Assembly (NCBI RefSeq): GCF_918741295.1
Contig: NZ_CAKKNB010000005.1
Span: 124,001-188,000, forward strand
DNA: 64,000 nt
Source: Aquabacterium sp. CECT 9606
GTDB taxonomy: Bacteria; Pseudomonadota; Gammaproteobacteria; Burkholderiales; Burkholderiaceae_C
Direction: 5' to 3'
This document shows positions 55,853 through 64,000 of this stretch, piece after piece. Made by a program: the position numbers and the translations under genes. How positions within the stretch are numbered: position 1 is the stretch's first letter; each line of letters opens with the position of its first letter. The notes under the pieces were generated by a model. The model did not search any database. It saw only the letters and a program-made list of their open reading frames with translations, and had not been told where the DNA came from.

Positions 55853-57324
55853 ACCGCGAATTGTTGATGTTGGTCGATGCGATTTCGCGCGAAAAAAGCG
55901 TGGAACGCGACATCGTGTTTGGAGCTGTTGAATCGGCACTGGCCTCGGCCACCAAGAAGCTGTACAGCGGCGAGGTGGACATCCGTGTCGCCGTTGACCG
56001 CGAAGACGGCAACTACGAAACCTTCCGTCGTTGGCACGTTGTGCCCAACGAGGCTGGCCTGCAGCTGCCCGACGCAGAAATCCTGCTGTTCGAAGCCCAG
56101 GAGCAAATCCCTGACATCGAAGTCGATGATTACATCGAGGAATCGATCGAATCCATGCCGATTGGCCGCATTGGTGCTCAAGCTGCCAAGCAGGTCATTT
56201 TGCAAAAGATCCGCGACGCCGAGCGCGAGCAACTGCTGAACGACTTCCTGTCGCGCGGTGACAAGATCTTCGTGGGCACCGTCAAGCGCATGGACAAGGG
56301 CGACGTGATCGTCGAGTCTGGCCGCGTCGAAGGCCGCCTCAAGCGCAGCGAGATGATCCCCAAGGAAAACCTCCGCACCGCCGATCGCGTGCGCGCCTAC
56401 ATCCTGGGTGTCGATTCCGCCGTGCGTGGCCCGCAGATCATGCTGTCGCGCAGCGCCCCCGATTTCATGATTGAGCTGTTCCGCCAGGAAGTGCCCGAGA
56501 TCGAGCAAGGCCTGCTTGAGATCAAGAGCTGCGCCCGTGACGCCGGTTCCCGCGCCAAGATCGCGGTGCTGTCTCACGACAAGCGCGTTGATCCCATCGG
56601 CACTTGCGTGGGCGTGCGTGGTTCGCGCGTCACCGCCGTGACCAACGAATTGGCCGGCGAACGCGTCGACATCGTCTTGTGGTCTGAAGATCCGGCCCAA
56701 TTTGTGATTGGTGCGCTGGCCCCGGCCAACGTGCAATCCATTTTCGTGGACGAAGAAAAGCACGCCATGGACGTGGCCGTGGACGAGGAAAACCTCGCCA
56801 TCGCCATCGGCCGCGGTGGTCAGAACGTGCGCCTGGCGTCCGAGCTGACGGGCTGGCGCATCAACATCATGACCAAGGAAGAATCGGCGCAAAAGCAAGC
56901 CGTTGAAACCGACGTCATCCGCAAGCTCTTCGTCGACAAACTCGACGTGGACGAGGAAGTGGCCGAGATCCTGATCGCCGAAGGCTTCACCAGCCTTGAA
57001 GAAGTGGCTTACGTGCCGCTGCAGGAAATGTTGGAAATCGAATCGTTTGACGAAGACACGGTCAATGAGTTGCGCACCCGCGCAAAAGACTCACTGCTGA
57101 CCATGGAAATCGCCAAGGAAGAAGAAGTCGAGACTTTGTCGGAAAATCTCAAGGGTCTGGATGGCCTGACCTCTGAGTTGATCACCAAATTGGCTGAAGC
57201 CGGTATTCACACCCGTGACGACCTGGCCGATCTGGCCGTCGACGAGCTGACCGAGATCACGGAAGTGGGCGATGAACAAGCCCGTGCCTTGATCATGAAA
57301 GCTCGTGAACACTGGTTTGCCTGA
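55849..57324 (+). CDS. nusA: transcription termination/antitermination factor NusA
   Basis: A 491-residue RNA polymerase-binding factor. An N-terminal domain (1-125, [27 protein letters not shown]) precedes the S1 domain (~135-200), two KH domains (~200-345, with [18 protein letters not shown]) and two C-terminal acidic helix-hairpin-helix repeats (~365-490), as in proteobacteria. NusA modulates pausing and intrinsic termination, so it could act on the hairpin in its own leader. Translationally coupled to rimP. Confidence 0.96.
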   Translation: MNRELLMLVDAISREKSVERDIVFGAVESALASATKKLYSGEVDIRVAVDREDGNYETFRRWHVVPNEAGLQLPDAEILLFEAQEQIPDIEVDDYIEESIESMPIGRIGAQAAKQVILQKIRDAEREQLLNDFLSRGDKIFVGTVKRMDKGDVIVESGRVEGRLKRSEMIPKENLRTADRVRAYILGVDSAVRGPQIMLSRSAPDFMIELFRQEVPEIEQGLLEIKSCARDAGSRAKIAVLSHDKRVDPIGTCVGVRGSRVTAVTNELAGERVDIVLWSEDPAQFVIGALAPANVQSIFVDEEKHAMDVAVDEENLAIAIGRGGQNVRLASELTGWRINIMTKEESAQKQAVETDVIRKLFVDKLDVDEEVAEILIAEGFTSLEEVAYVPLQEMLEIESFDEDTVNELRTRAKDSLLTMEIAKEEEVETLSENLKGLDGLTSELITKLAEAGIHTRDDLADLAVDELTEITEVGDEQARALIMKAREHWFA

Positions 57325-57378
57325 TCACCCGTCCACCCTCGACTTCTCATTTAGCAAGTACATCGCAAGGATTAACAC

Positions 57379-60300
57379 ATGGCCGTGACCACCGTCACAC
57401 AACTCGCCGCGGAGCTCAATCGTCCGGCAGCAACCCTGCTGGAGCAGCTGCATTCAGCGGGCGTGCCGAAAGCTTCGCACGAAGACGTGGTCACGGAGGC
57501 CGACAAAGAGCGCCTGCTGGACCACCTTCGCCATGCCCACGGCTCTGCCGCAGCTGATCGCAAGAAGATCACGCTGACGCGCAAGTCGACCACTGAAATC
57601 AAGCAGGCGGATGCCTCGGGCAAGGCCCGCACGATCCAGGTTGAAGTGCGCAAGAAGCGCACCTTCGTCAAGCGTGATGAAGTCGGTGGTGGTGAAGAGG
57701 CCGCACCTGAGATCGACGAAGCTGATTTGCAGCGTCGCGAGGAAGAGGCTCGCCAGGAAGCCGAAGCCCTGCGCGTGCAGGAAGAAGCCCTGACCGAGCA
57801 GCGTCGCCAGCGCGAAGAGCAAGAACGCGTTCAACGCGAAGCCGCCGAGGCCGCCCAGGCCAAGGCCGCCGAAGATGCTGCACGCGCTGTGCAGGACTCC
57901 GCCCAGTTGACGACACAGCAAGAAGCTGTGGCCCGCCGTGCTGCGCAAGAAGCCGCCGCACGTGCCGAGTCCGCGGCACTGACGGCGTCTTCCAAGAGCC
58001 GCAACCCCCGCAAGACCGCGGCGGTGGTGGCCGAAGTGGCCGCCGCGCCCGTGGTGGCGCTGGCTGAAGGTGGTGATGGTGCCGATGGCGCTTCTGATGA
58101 AGCGAACGCGACAACCGCGTCGACCGCAGCGACGACCGCGCCTGCTGCGGCCTCTGCCGTTGCGCCTGCCGCGCCTACTGCGCCGGCCAAGCCTTCTGGC
58201 GTGCGCGTGGTCAAGGCCGCGACGATCGAAGCCGAAGAAAAGCAACGCATTGCCGACCTGGCCGGCCGCCGCAAGGCTGCTGAAGACGAAGCTGCCGCGA
58301 TCCGGGCCATGATGTCGGCACCCCGCAAGGTGCTGACTGCTCCCAAGCCCGTCGAGCCACCCAAGGCTGATGCCAGCAAAGAAGGCATCAAGGGCACCAT
58401 TCACAAGCCCAAGGGCGCCCCAGGTGCGCCCGCCGCGCCGGGTGCCGCGGGTGCTGCCAAGCCTGGCGACAAAAAGTCGGTCAAGTCCGAGAAGCTCTCG
58501 TCGAGCTGGGCGGATGACGCCAAGAAACGTGCCGCCGCCGGCAACAAGGGTCCTGCCGGGCGTTCGCCTGGTGGTGCCAGTGGCTGGCGTGCGCCGGGTG
58601 GCCGTGGTGGCCGCCGTGGTGACAACCGCAGCAGCGATCACCAATCCAACTTCGTGGCCCCGAGCGAACCACAAGTCATCGAGGTTCACGTGCCTGAAAC
58701 CATCAGCGTGGCCGATCTGGCACACAAGATGTCGGTCAAGGCCTCCGAGGTCATCAAACACTTGATGAAGCTGGGTCAGATGGTCACCATCAACCAGCAG
58801 TTGGATCAGGAAACCGCCATGATCCTCGTCGAGGAACTGGGCCACACCGCGGTCGCTGCCAAGCTGGACGATCCGGACGCCTTCCTCGAAGAAGAACACG
58901 CCGCTCAAACCGGCGAGTTGCTGCCTCGTGCTCCTGTGGTCACCGTCATGGGTCACGTCGACCACGGCAAGACCTCGCTGCTGGACTACATCCGCACCAG
59001 CCGTGTTGCGGCCGGTGAGGCTGGCGGTATCACGCAGCACATCGGTGCGTACCACGTTGACACGCCTCGCGGCATGATCACCTTCCTGGACACCCCAGGT
59101 CACGAGGCCTTCACGGCCATGCGAGCCCGTGGTGCCAAGGCCACCGACATCGTCATCCTGGTGGTGGCGGCGGACGACGGCGTGATGCCGCAGACCAAGG
59201 AAGCCATCCACCACGCCAAAGCGGCTGGGGTGCCCATCGTGGTCGCGATCAACAAGATCGACAAGCCCGACACCAACCTTGAACGCGTCAAGCAAGAGCT
59301 GGTCGGCGAGCAAGTGGTGCCTGAAGAGTACGGTGGCGATTCGCCCTTCGTGCAAGTGTCGGCCAAGACCGGTCAGGGCATCGATGCCTTGCTGGAACAA
59401 GTGCTGCTGCAAGCTGAAGTGCTGGAACTCACCGCACCCAAGGAAGCCATGGCCAAGGGCCTGGTCATCGAAGCGCGCCTGGACAAGGGCCGTGGCCCTG
59501 TTGCGACCGTGCTGATTCAAACCGGTACGCTCAAGCGTGGTGACGTGGTTCTGGCCGGTGCCAGCTATGGCCGCGTTCGCGCCATGCTGGACGAGAACGG
59601 CAAACCCATCAACGAGGCTGGCCCGTCCATCCCTGTTGAAATCCAGGGCCTGACCGAAGTCCCGTCGGCTGGCGACGAATTCATGGTGCTGGGCGACGAA
59701 CGCCGTGCCCGTGAAATCGCCACCTTCCGCCAAGGCCGTTACCGCGACGTCAAGCTGTCCAAGCAACAAGCCGCCAAGCTCGAGAACATGTTCGAGAACA
59801 TGGGCCAGGGCGAAGTGCAAACGCTGCCGCTCATCATCAAGGCCGACGTCCAAGGTTCGCAAGAAGCCCTGGGCACGTCCCTGCTCAAGCTGTCGACGCC
59901 CGAGATCAAGGTGCAGATCGTTCATGCCGCCGTGGGTGGCATCAGCGAGTCCGACGTCAATCTGGCCATCGCCTCCAAGGCGGTGCTGATTGGCTTCAAC
60001 ACCCGTGCAGATGCTGGCGCTCGCAAGCTGGCCGAGCACAACGGCGTGGACATCCGCTACTACAACATCATTTACGACGCCGTGGATGAAGTGAAGGCGG
60101 CGATGTCGGGCATGTTGGCGCCCGAGTTGCGCGAAGAAGTCATCGGTTCGGCCGAGATCCGTCAGGTGTTCATCGCCTCGAAGATCGGCACGATCGCGGG
60201 TTGCATGGTCTTGTCCGGCGTGGTCCGCCGCAGTGCGCGTCTGCGTCTGCTGCGCGAAAACGTGGTCATCTACACCGGCGAACTCGACGGCCTCAAGCGC

Positions 60301-60429
60301 TTCAAGGACGACGTCAAGGAAGTCAAGGAGGGCTTCGAGTGCGGCCTCAACCTCAAGGGCTACAACGACATCAAGGAAGGCGATGTCCTGGAGTTCTTCG
60401 AAATCAAGGAAGTTGCTCGCACCTTGTAA
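57379..60429 (+). CDS. infB: translation initiation factor IF-2
   Basis: A 1016-residue GTPase that places initiator tRNA on the ribosome. The N-terminal IF2_N domain (1-55) is followed by a long Ala/Glu/Arg/Gln-rich linker (~100-420) and a second IF2_N-like domain (~432-485). The GTPase domain has G1 GHVDHGKTS at 525-533, G3 DTPGHEAF and G4 NKID. Domains II-IV run to the end. The linker is longer than in E. coli (890 total) and low-complexity, as is common in Burkholderiales. The 54-base gap after nusA holds no terminator. Confidence 0.97.
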   Translation: MAVTTVTQLAAELNRPAATLLEQLHSAGVPKASHEDVVTEADKERLLDHLRHAHGSAAADRKKITLTRKSTTEIKQADASGKARTIQVEVRKKRTFVKRDEVGGGEEAAPEIDEADLQRREEEARQEAEALRVQEEALTEQRRQREEQERVQREAAEAAQAKAAEDAARAVQDSAQLTTQQEAVARRAAQEAAARAESAALTASSKSRNPRKTAAVVAEVAAAPVVALAEGGDGADGASDEANATTASTAATTAPAAASAVAPAAPTAPAKPSGVRVVKAATIEAEEKQRIADLAGRRKAAEDEAAAIRAMMSAPRKVLTAPKPVEPPKADASKEGIKGTIHKPKGAPGAPAAPGAAGAAKPGDKKSVKSEKLSSSWADDAKKRAAAGNKGPAGRSPGGASGWRAPGGRGGRRGDNRSSDHQSNFVAPSEPQVIEVHVPETISVADLAHKMSVKASEVIKHLMKLGQMVTINQQLDQETAMILVEELGHTAVAAKLDDPDAFLEEEHAAQTGELLPRAPVVTVMGHVDHGKTSLLDYIRTSRVAAGEAGGITQHIGAYHVDTPRGMITFLDTPGHEAFTAMRARGAKATDIVILVVAADDGVMPQTKEAIHHAKAAGVPIVVAINKIDKPDTNLERVKQELVGEQVVPEEYGGDSPFVQVSAKTGQGIDALLEQVLLQAEVLELTAPKEAMAKGLVIEARLDKGRGPVATVLIQTGTLKRGDVVLAGASYGRVRAMLDENGKPINEAGPSIPVEIQGLTEVPSAGDEFMVLGDERRAREIATFRQGRYRDVKLSKQQAAKLENMFENMGQGEVQTLPLIIKADVQGSQEALGTSLLKLSTPEIKVQIVHAAVGGISESDVNLAIASKAVLIGFNTRADAGARKLAEHNGVDIRYYNIIYDAVDEVKAAMSGMLAPELREEVIGSAEIRQVFIASKIGTIAGCMVLSGVVRRSARLRLLRENVVIYTGELDGLKRFKDDVKEVKEGFECGLNLKGYNDIKEGDVLEFFEIKEVARTL

Positions 60430-60460
60430 GGCATTCACGTGCCTTCGGGCCCGACCCGCG

Positions 60461-60483
60461 ACCCCGCCTTCACCCGGCGGGGT
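60461..60483 (+). other. GC hairpin between infB and rbfA
   Basis: ACCCCGCC (60461-60468), loop TTCACCC and GGCGGGGT (60476-60483) form a perfect 8-bp stem. No T-run follows, so it is more likely an RNA-processing or stability element than a strong terminator. Confidence 0.45.
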
Positions 60484-60517
60484 TCGTGCTTGAGGGCCTG
60501 TGCTTCAGGAGTTCACC

Positions 60518-60925
60518 ATGCGCCATAAAAAATCAGCTCCCAACCGCAGCCACCGCGTCTCTGATCAGATTCAGCGCGATGTGGCCGAGCTCATCCGCGA
60601 CCTGAAGGATCCGCGCATCGGCATGATCACGATCAACCATGTTGAAGTGACGCCCGACTACGCCCACGCCAAGGTGTTTTTCTCGGTGTTGACCGGTGAT
60701 CCGCAGGCCTGCGAATTGGCCTTGAACGAAGCCGCCGGCTTTGTCCGAAATGGCCTGTTCAAGCGCCTGCAGATCCACACCGTGCCCACCTTGCACTTTC
60801 ACTTCGATCGCACCACCGAGCGTGCCGCCGAGCTCAGCGCCTTGATCACCAAGGCTGTGAAAGACAAGGCCAAGGACGCTGAGCCGGATGCCCCTCCAGA
60901 AGGCAAAGAGGCCCAGCCCGAATGA
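60518..60925 (+). CDS. rbfA: ribosome-binding factor A
   Basis: A 135-residue KH-like protein needed for 16S rRNA maturation, notably in the cold. Core motifs: [40 protein letters not shown] and [20 protein letters not shown] 60518 (MRHKKS) has AGGAG upstream (60506-60511); an in-frame start at 60500 is upstream of that site. The tail is acidic. truB overlaps its stop (ATGA at 60922). Confidence 0.95.
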   Translation: MRHKKSAPNRSHRVSDQIQRDVAELIRDLKDPRIGMITINHVEVTPDYAHAKVFFSVLTGDPQACELALNEAAGFVRNGLFKRLQIHTVPTLHFHFDRTTERAAELSALITKAVKDKAKDAEPDAPPEGKEAQPE

Positions 60926-61884
60926 ACACCCGGCCGCCGCGTCAACCGCGCCGCGCTCTGCACGGCGTCATCCTGCTGGACAAGCCCTTGGGCCTGTCGA
61001 GCAATGACGCCTTGCAGAAAGTGCGCCGCCTGATGCGCGCCGAGAAAGCCGGCCACACCGGCACACTCGATCCTCTCGCCACTGGCTTGCTGCCCCTGTG
61101 CTTCGGCGCTGCCACCAAGTTTTCGCAGGTGTCCCTGGATGCGGACAAATGCTACCGCGCCACGCTCAAACTCGGCCAGACCACCACCACGGGTGATGGC
61201 GAAGGACAGATCTTGCAAGAACGTCCGGTGCAAGTCGATGACGCGGCCATTGCCCGCGCCTGCACCGCCATGACCGGCGAGATCGACCAGGTGCCCCCCA
61301 TGCATTCAGCCCTCAAGCACGAAGGCCGGGCCCTGTACGAGTACGCCCGCGAAGGCATCGAGATCGAGCGCCCCTCGCGCCGCATCACCATTCACGCCAT
61401 TGACATCGTTGGCTGGCAAGGTGACAGCCTGACGGTGGACGTGCGTTGCAGCAAAGGCACCTACATCCGCACCTTGGCCGAGTCGATCGGCGAGCACCTG
61501 GGCTGTGGCGCCCACCTGCAAGGCCTGCGCCGCACGGCCAGCGGTGGCACGACGCTCGATGGCGCCGTGACCCTCGAAGCACTGCAAGCCATGACCGAAG
61601 CCGAGCGCGACACCCACCTCCAAGCCGCCGATGTGCTGTTGTCCGATTGGCCCGCCGTGGTCCTGGACGAAAGCGAAGCCGGCCGCTTCCTCACCGGCCT
61701 GCGCCGCCGCGTGAAGCTGGACGATGCGCCCCAAGTTCGGGTCTACGGACCCAACCCCTCGGCCGCCAACGGCCAGTTGCCCCGGGTGCTGCTGGGCAGT
61801 GCCCACATCAAGGCCGGTGAATTGATCCCGACCCGTTTACTCAGCCCTGCCGAAGTGCAAGGGCTGTTGACCCCAGTTCTTTGA
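60922..61884 (+). CDS. truB: tRNA pseudouridine(55) synthase TruB
   Basis: A 320-residue enzyme that makes pseudouridine 55 in the T-loop of tRNAs. The catalytic Asp is D50 in [19 protein letters not shown]. Other family blocks are [14 protein letters not shown] near the start, [31 protein letters not shown] and [17 protein letters not shown]-terminal PUA-like region completes it. Coupled to rbfA by ATGA. Confidence 0.95.
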   Translation: MNTRPPRQPRRALHGVILLDKPLGLSSNDALQKVRRLMRAEKAGHTGTLDPLATGLLPLCFGAATKFSQVSLDADKCYRATLKLGQTTTTGDGEGQILQERPVQVDDAAIARACTAMTGEIDQVPPMHSALKHEGRALYEYAREGIEIERPSRRITIHAIDIVGWQGDSLTVDVRCSKGTYIRTLAESIGEHLGCGAHLQGLRRTASGGTTLDGAVTLEALQAMTEAERDTHLQAADVLLSDWPAVVLDESEAGRFLTGLRRRVKLDDAPQVRVYGPNPSAANGQLPRVLLGSAHIKAGELIPTRLLSPAEVQGLLTPVL

Positions 61885-61905
61885 TTTCAGACCAGTGAGC
61901 CTCGC

Positions 61906-63729
61906 ATGAGCAAACAAATCCGCAATATCGCCATCATCGCCCACGTTGACCATGGCAAAACCACCATGGTTGACCAACTGCTGCGCCAGTCGGGCACCTT
62001 CGCCGACCACGAAAAAGTGGTCGACACCGTGATGGACAACAACGCCATCGAACGCGAGCGGGGCATCACCATCCTGGCCAAGAACTGCGCCGTGAGCTGG
62101 GAAGGCACGCACATCAACATCGTCGACACCCCGGGCCACGCCGACTTCGGTGGTGAAGTGGAACGCGCGCTGTCCATGGTCGACGGCGTGGTGCTGCTGA
62201 TCGACGCGCAAGAAGGCCCGATGCCGCAAACGCGCTTCGTGACCAAGAAGGCGCTGGCCCTGGGCCTCAAGCCCATCGTCGTGGTCAACAAGGTCGACAA
62301 GCCCGGTGCGAAGCCCGATGCCGTGGTCAACGCCGCTTTCGACCTGTTCGACAAGCTGGGTGCCACCGACGAGCAACTGGACTTTCCCGTGGTGTATGCC
62401 TCTGGCATCAATGGGTGGACTTCGCTGACCGAAGGCGCGCCTGGTGAGAAGTGGGGCGAAGACATGTCGGCCCTGTTCAACACTGTGCTCAAGCACGTGC
62501 CGGCTCAATCGGGCGACCCCGCAGCCCCTCTGCAACTGCAGATTTCGGCGCTGGACTTCTCGACCTTCGTGGGCCGCATCGGCGTGGGCCGCATCAGCCA
62601 GGGCACGATCAAGCCCGGCCAGGACGTGCTCGTGATGGAAGGCCCTGAAGGCCGGTCCATCAAGGGCCGCATCAACCAGGTGCTGACTTTCCAAGGCCTG
62701 GACCGTGTGCAAGTGACCGAAGCCGGTCCTGGCAACATCGTGCTGATCAACGGCATCGAAGACATCAACATTGGCGTGACGGTGACCGACCGTGAGAACC
62801 CACAGCCTCTGCCGATGCTCAAGATCGACGAGCCTACCCTGACCATGAATTTCTGCGTGAACAACTCGCCTTTGGCCGGTCGTGAAGGCAAGTACGTGAC
62901 CAGCCGCCAGATCTGGGACCGCCTGCAGAAAGAGCTGCAACACAACGTGGCCCTGCGCGTCAAGGAAACCGATGAAGACGGTGTCTTTGAAGTCATGGGC
63001 CGTGGCGAACTGCACCTGACCATCCTGCTGGAAAACATGCGCCGTGAAGGCTACGAGCTGGCTGTCTCCAAGCCCCGCGTGGTGTTTCAGGAGATCAACG
63101 GCGAGAAGTGCGAGCCGATGGAGCTGGTGACCGTTGACGTCGAAGAGATCCACCAGGGTGGCGTGATGCAGGCCCTGGGTCTGCGCAAGGGTGACATGGT
63201 CAACATGGAGCCCGATGGCCATGGGCGTGTGCGTCTGGAATACCGCATCCCGGCCCGTGGCCTGATTGGCTTCAGCAACGAGTTCATGAACTTGACCCGT
63301 GGCTCTGGCCTGATCGCCTCCTTGTTTGACGGCTACGAGCCGCACAAGGGCGAGATTGGTGGCCGCAAGAACGGCGTGCTGATCTCCATGGACGAAGGTG
63401 AAATCTTCACTTACGCCCTGGGCAAGCTGGACGACCGTGGCCGCATGTTCGTCAAGCCGAACGACCCCGTGTACGAAGGCATGATCGTTGGTATCCACAG
63501 CCGTGACAACGACTTGGTCGTGAACGCGACGCGCACCAAGCAGCTGACCAACTTCCGTGTGTCTGGCAAGGAAGACGCGATCAAGATCACGCCTCCGATC
63601 GACCTGACGCTGGAATACGGCGTTGACTTCATCGACGACGACGAGCTGGTTGAAATCACGCCCAAGTCGATCCGTGTGCGCAAGCGATTCCTCAAGGAAA
63701 GCGATCGCAAGCGCAACCGCAACGCTTGA
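61906..63729 (+). CDS. typA: ribosome-associated GTPase TypA/BipA
   Basis: A 607-residue translational GTPase with G1 AHVDHGKTT (12-20), switch [10 protein letters not shown] and G4 [11 protein letters not shown]-like domains II, III and V and the BipA-specific C-terminal domain follow. It acts in 50S assembly and stress adaptation. Length is normal (E. coli 607). Starts 21 bases after truB. The ribosome site is weak (GTGAGCC). Confidence 0.95.
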   Translation: MSKQIRNIAIIAHVDHGKTTMVDQLLRQSGTFADHEKVVDTVMDNNAIERERGITILAKNCAVSWEGTHINIVDTPGHADFGGEVERALSMVDGVVLLIDAQEGPMPQTRFVTKKALALGLKPIVVVNKVDKPGAKPDAVVNAAFDLFDKLGATDEQLDFPVVYASGINGWTSLTEGAPGEKWGEDMSALFNTVLKHVPAQSGDPAAPLQLQISALDFSTFVGRIGVGRISQGTIKPGQDVLVMEGPEGRSIKGRINQVLTFQGLDRVQVTEAGPGNIVLINGIEDINIGVTVTDRENPQPLPMLKIDEPTLTMNFCVNNSPLAGREGKYVTSRQIWDRLQKELQHNVALRVKETDEDGVFEVMGRGELHLTILLENMRREGYELAVSKPRVVFQEINGEKCEPMELVTVDVEEIHQGGVMQALGLRKGDMVNMEPDGHGRVRLEYRIPARGLIGFSNEFMNLTRGSGLIASLFDGYEPHKGEIGGRKNGVLISMDEGEIFTYALGKLDDRGRMFVKPNDPVYEGMIVGIHSRDNDLVVNATRTKQLTNFRVSGKEDAIKITPPIDLTLEYGVDFIDDDELVEITPKSIRVRKRFLKESDRKRNRNA

Positions 63730-63772
63730 GTTCGTTCCGCTCTTGATTTGACGCGTTGAGAGGTCGTTCACC

Positions 63773-64000
63773 ATGATTGAAGTCCGCATGGTGGGTTCGG
63801 TGGGCGTGATCCGCTTGAACCGGCCCAAGGCGCTCAACGCGCTCAATCTGGAGATGGTCAGGGCGCTGACCGAGGTGCTGCGACGTTGGGAACATGATCC
63901 CGCCGTCGTGGGCATCGTGCTGCGTGGCTCGGCCCGCCCTGGCGAGGACGCGGCCAATTTCTGTGCGGGCGGTGATATCCGCTTCATGCACAGCGCGGCC
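63773..64000 (+). CDS. enoyl-CoA hydratase/isomerase family protein, HIBCH-like (3' partial)
   Basis: The first 76 codons are present; the gene runs off the window. The crotonase N-terminus is clear: VGVIRLNRPKALNALNLEMV. FCAGGDIRF holds the oxyanion-hole Gly pair. The spacing WEHDPAVVGIVLRG and GGDIR are more like 3-hydroxyisobutyryl-CoA hydrolase (valine breakdown) than a generic hydratase. ATG 63773, 43 bases after typA; probably not functionally linked to it. Confidence 0.75.
   Translation, partial: MIEVRMVGSVGVIRLNRPKALNALNLEMVRALTEVLRRWEHDPAVVGIVLRGSARPGEDAANFCAGGDIRFMHSAA

Noticed and set aside
57454..60438. A 994-codon open frame antisense to infB
   Set aside because: It mirrors the GC-rich codon pattern of infB, whose GTPase motifs are certain; the antisense translation shows no family motifs and a composition typical of shadow frames.

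Overview
The window is high-GC, densely coding DNA from a betaproteobacterium, most likely Burkholderiales (Comamonadaceae-like). I infer this from the rimP-nusA-infB-rbfA-truB-typA order, the TamA/TamB pair, the codon use and many close family resemblances. No database search was possible. I see no tRNA, rRNA, CRISPR array, insertion sequence or phage gene. No gap between genes exceeds about 250 bases.

Layout. Positions 1-3833 hold the C-terminal part of a giant type I-secreted RTX adhesin with Ig-like repeats carrying EF-hand loops, a von Willebrand A domain and RTX nonapeptides. Next come a diheme cytochrome c (minus) and a MoxR ATPase (plus). A membrane diguanylate cyclase (minus) sits between that ATPase and its probable CoxE-like VWA partner. 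The VWA gene is translationally coupled to tamA and tamB (6777-14046). Housekeeping genes follow: a DUF3592 protein, a YfbR-type 5'-nucleotidase, a DEDDh exonuclease, a small lipoprotein, a DUF808 protein and fumC.

Positions 18886-34197 form one long minus-strand chemosensory cluster. In transcription order it reads: MCP-like protein, cheY, STAS protein, cheA, mcp, cheW, mcp, cheW, mcp, poly-HAMP mcp, cheR, cheD, cheB. It is the most unusual part of the window. The first protein carries a CheZ-like DxxxQ motif and an acidic/aromatic tail. CheA contains a tandem 24-residue motif like the c-di-GMP-binding MshEN domain. One soluble receptor is a long array of HAMP-like modules with three 270-bp DNA repeats. 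Four receptors end in a CheR/CheB-type tethering pentapeptide. A cheW-mcp unit is duplicated in tandem.

Positions 34394-39329 hold single genes: a nucleotidyltransferase divergent from a metallophosphoesterase, a membrane-anchored unknown, 3-methyladenine glycosylase with a 27-codon ORF just upstream, a small unknown and a transglutaminase-like protein. Positions 39384-52519 are a probable nine-gene operon: an L,D-carboxypeptidase with a histidine-rich N-terminus, then two complete peptide ABC transporters, the second matching YejABEF. This arrangement suggests murein peptide uptake and recycling. A COG2509 flavoprotein and fabI follow on the minus strand. From 55096 to the end is the translation/transcription operon rimP-nusA-infB-rbfA-truB-typA. 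It has a good sigma-70 promoter and a terminator-like hairpin in its leader, and it is followed by the start of an enoyl-CoA hydratase/HIBCH-like gene cut by the window end.
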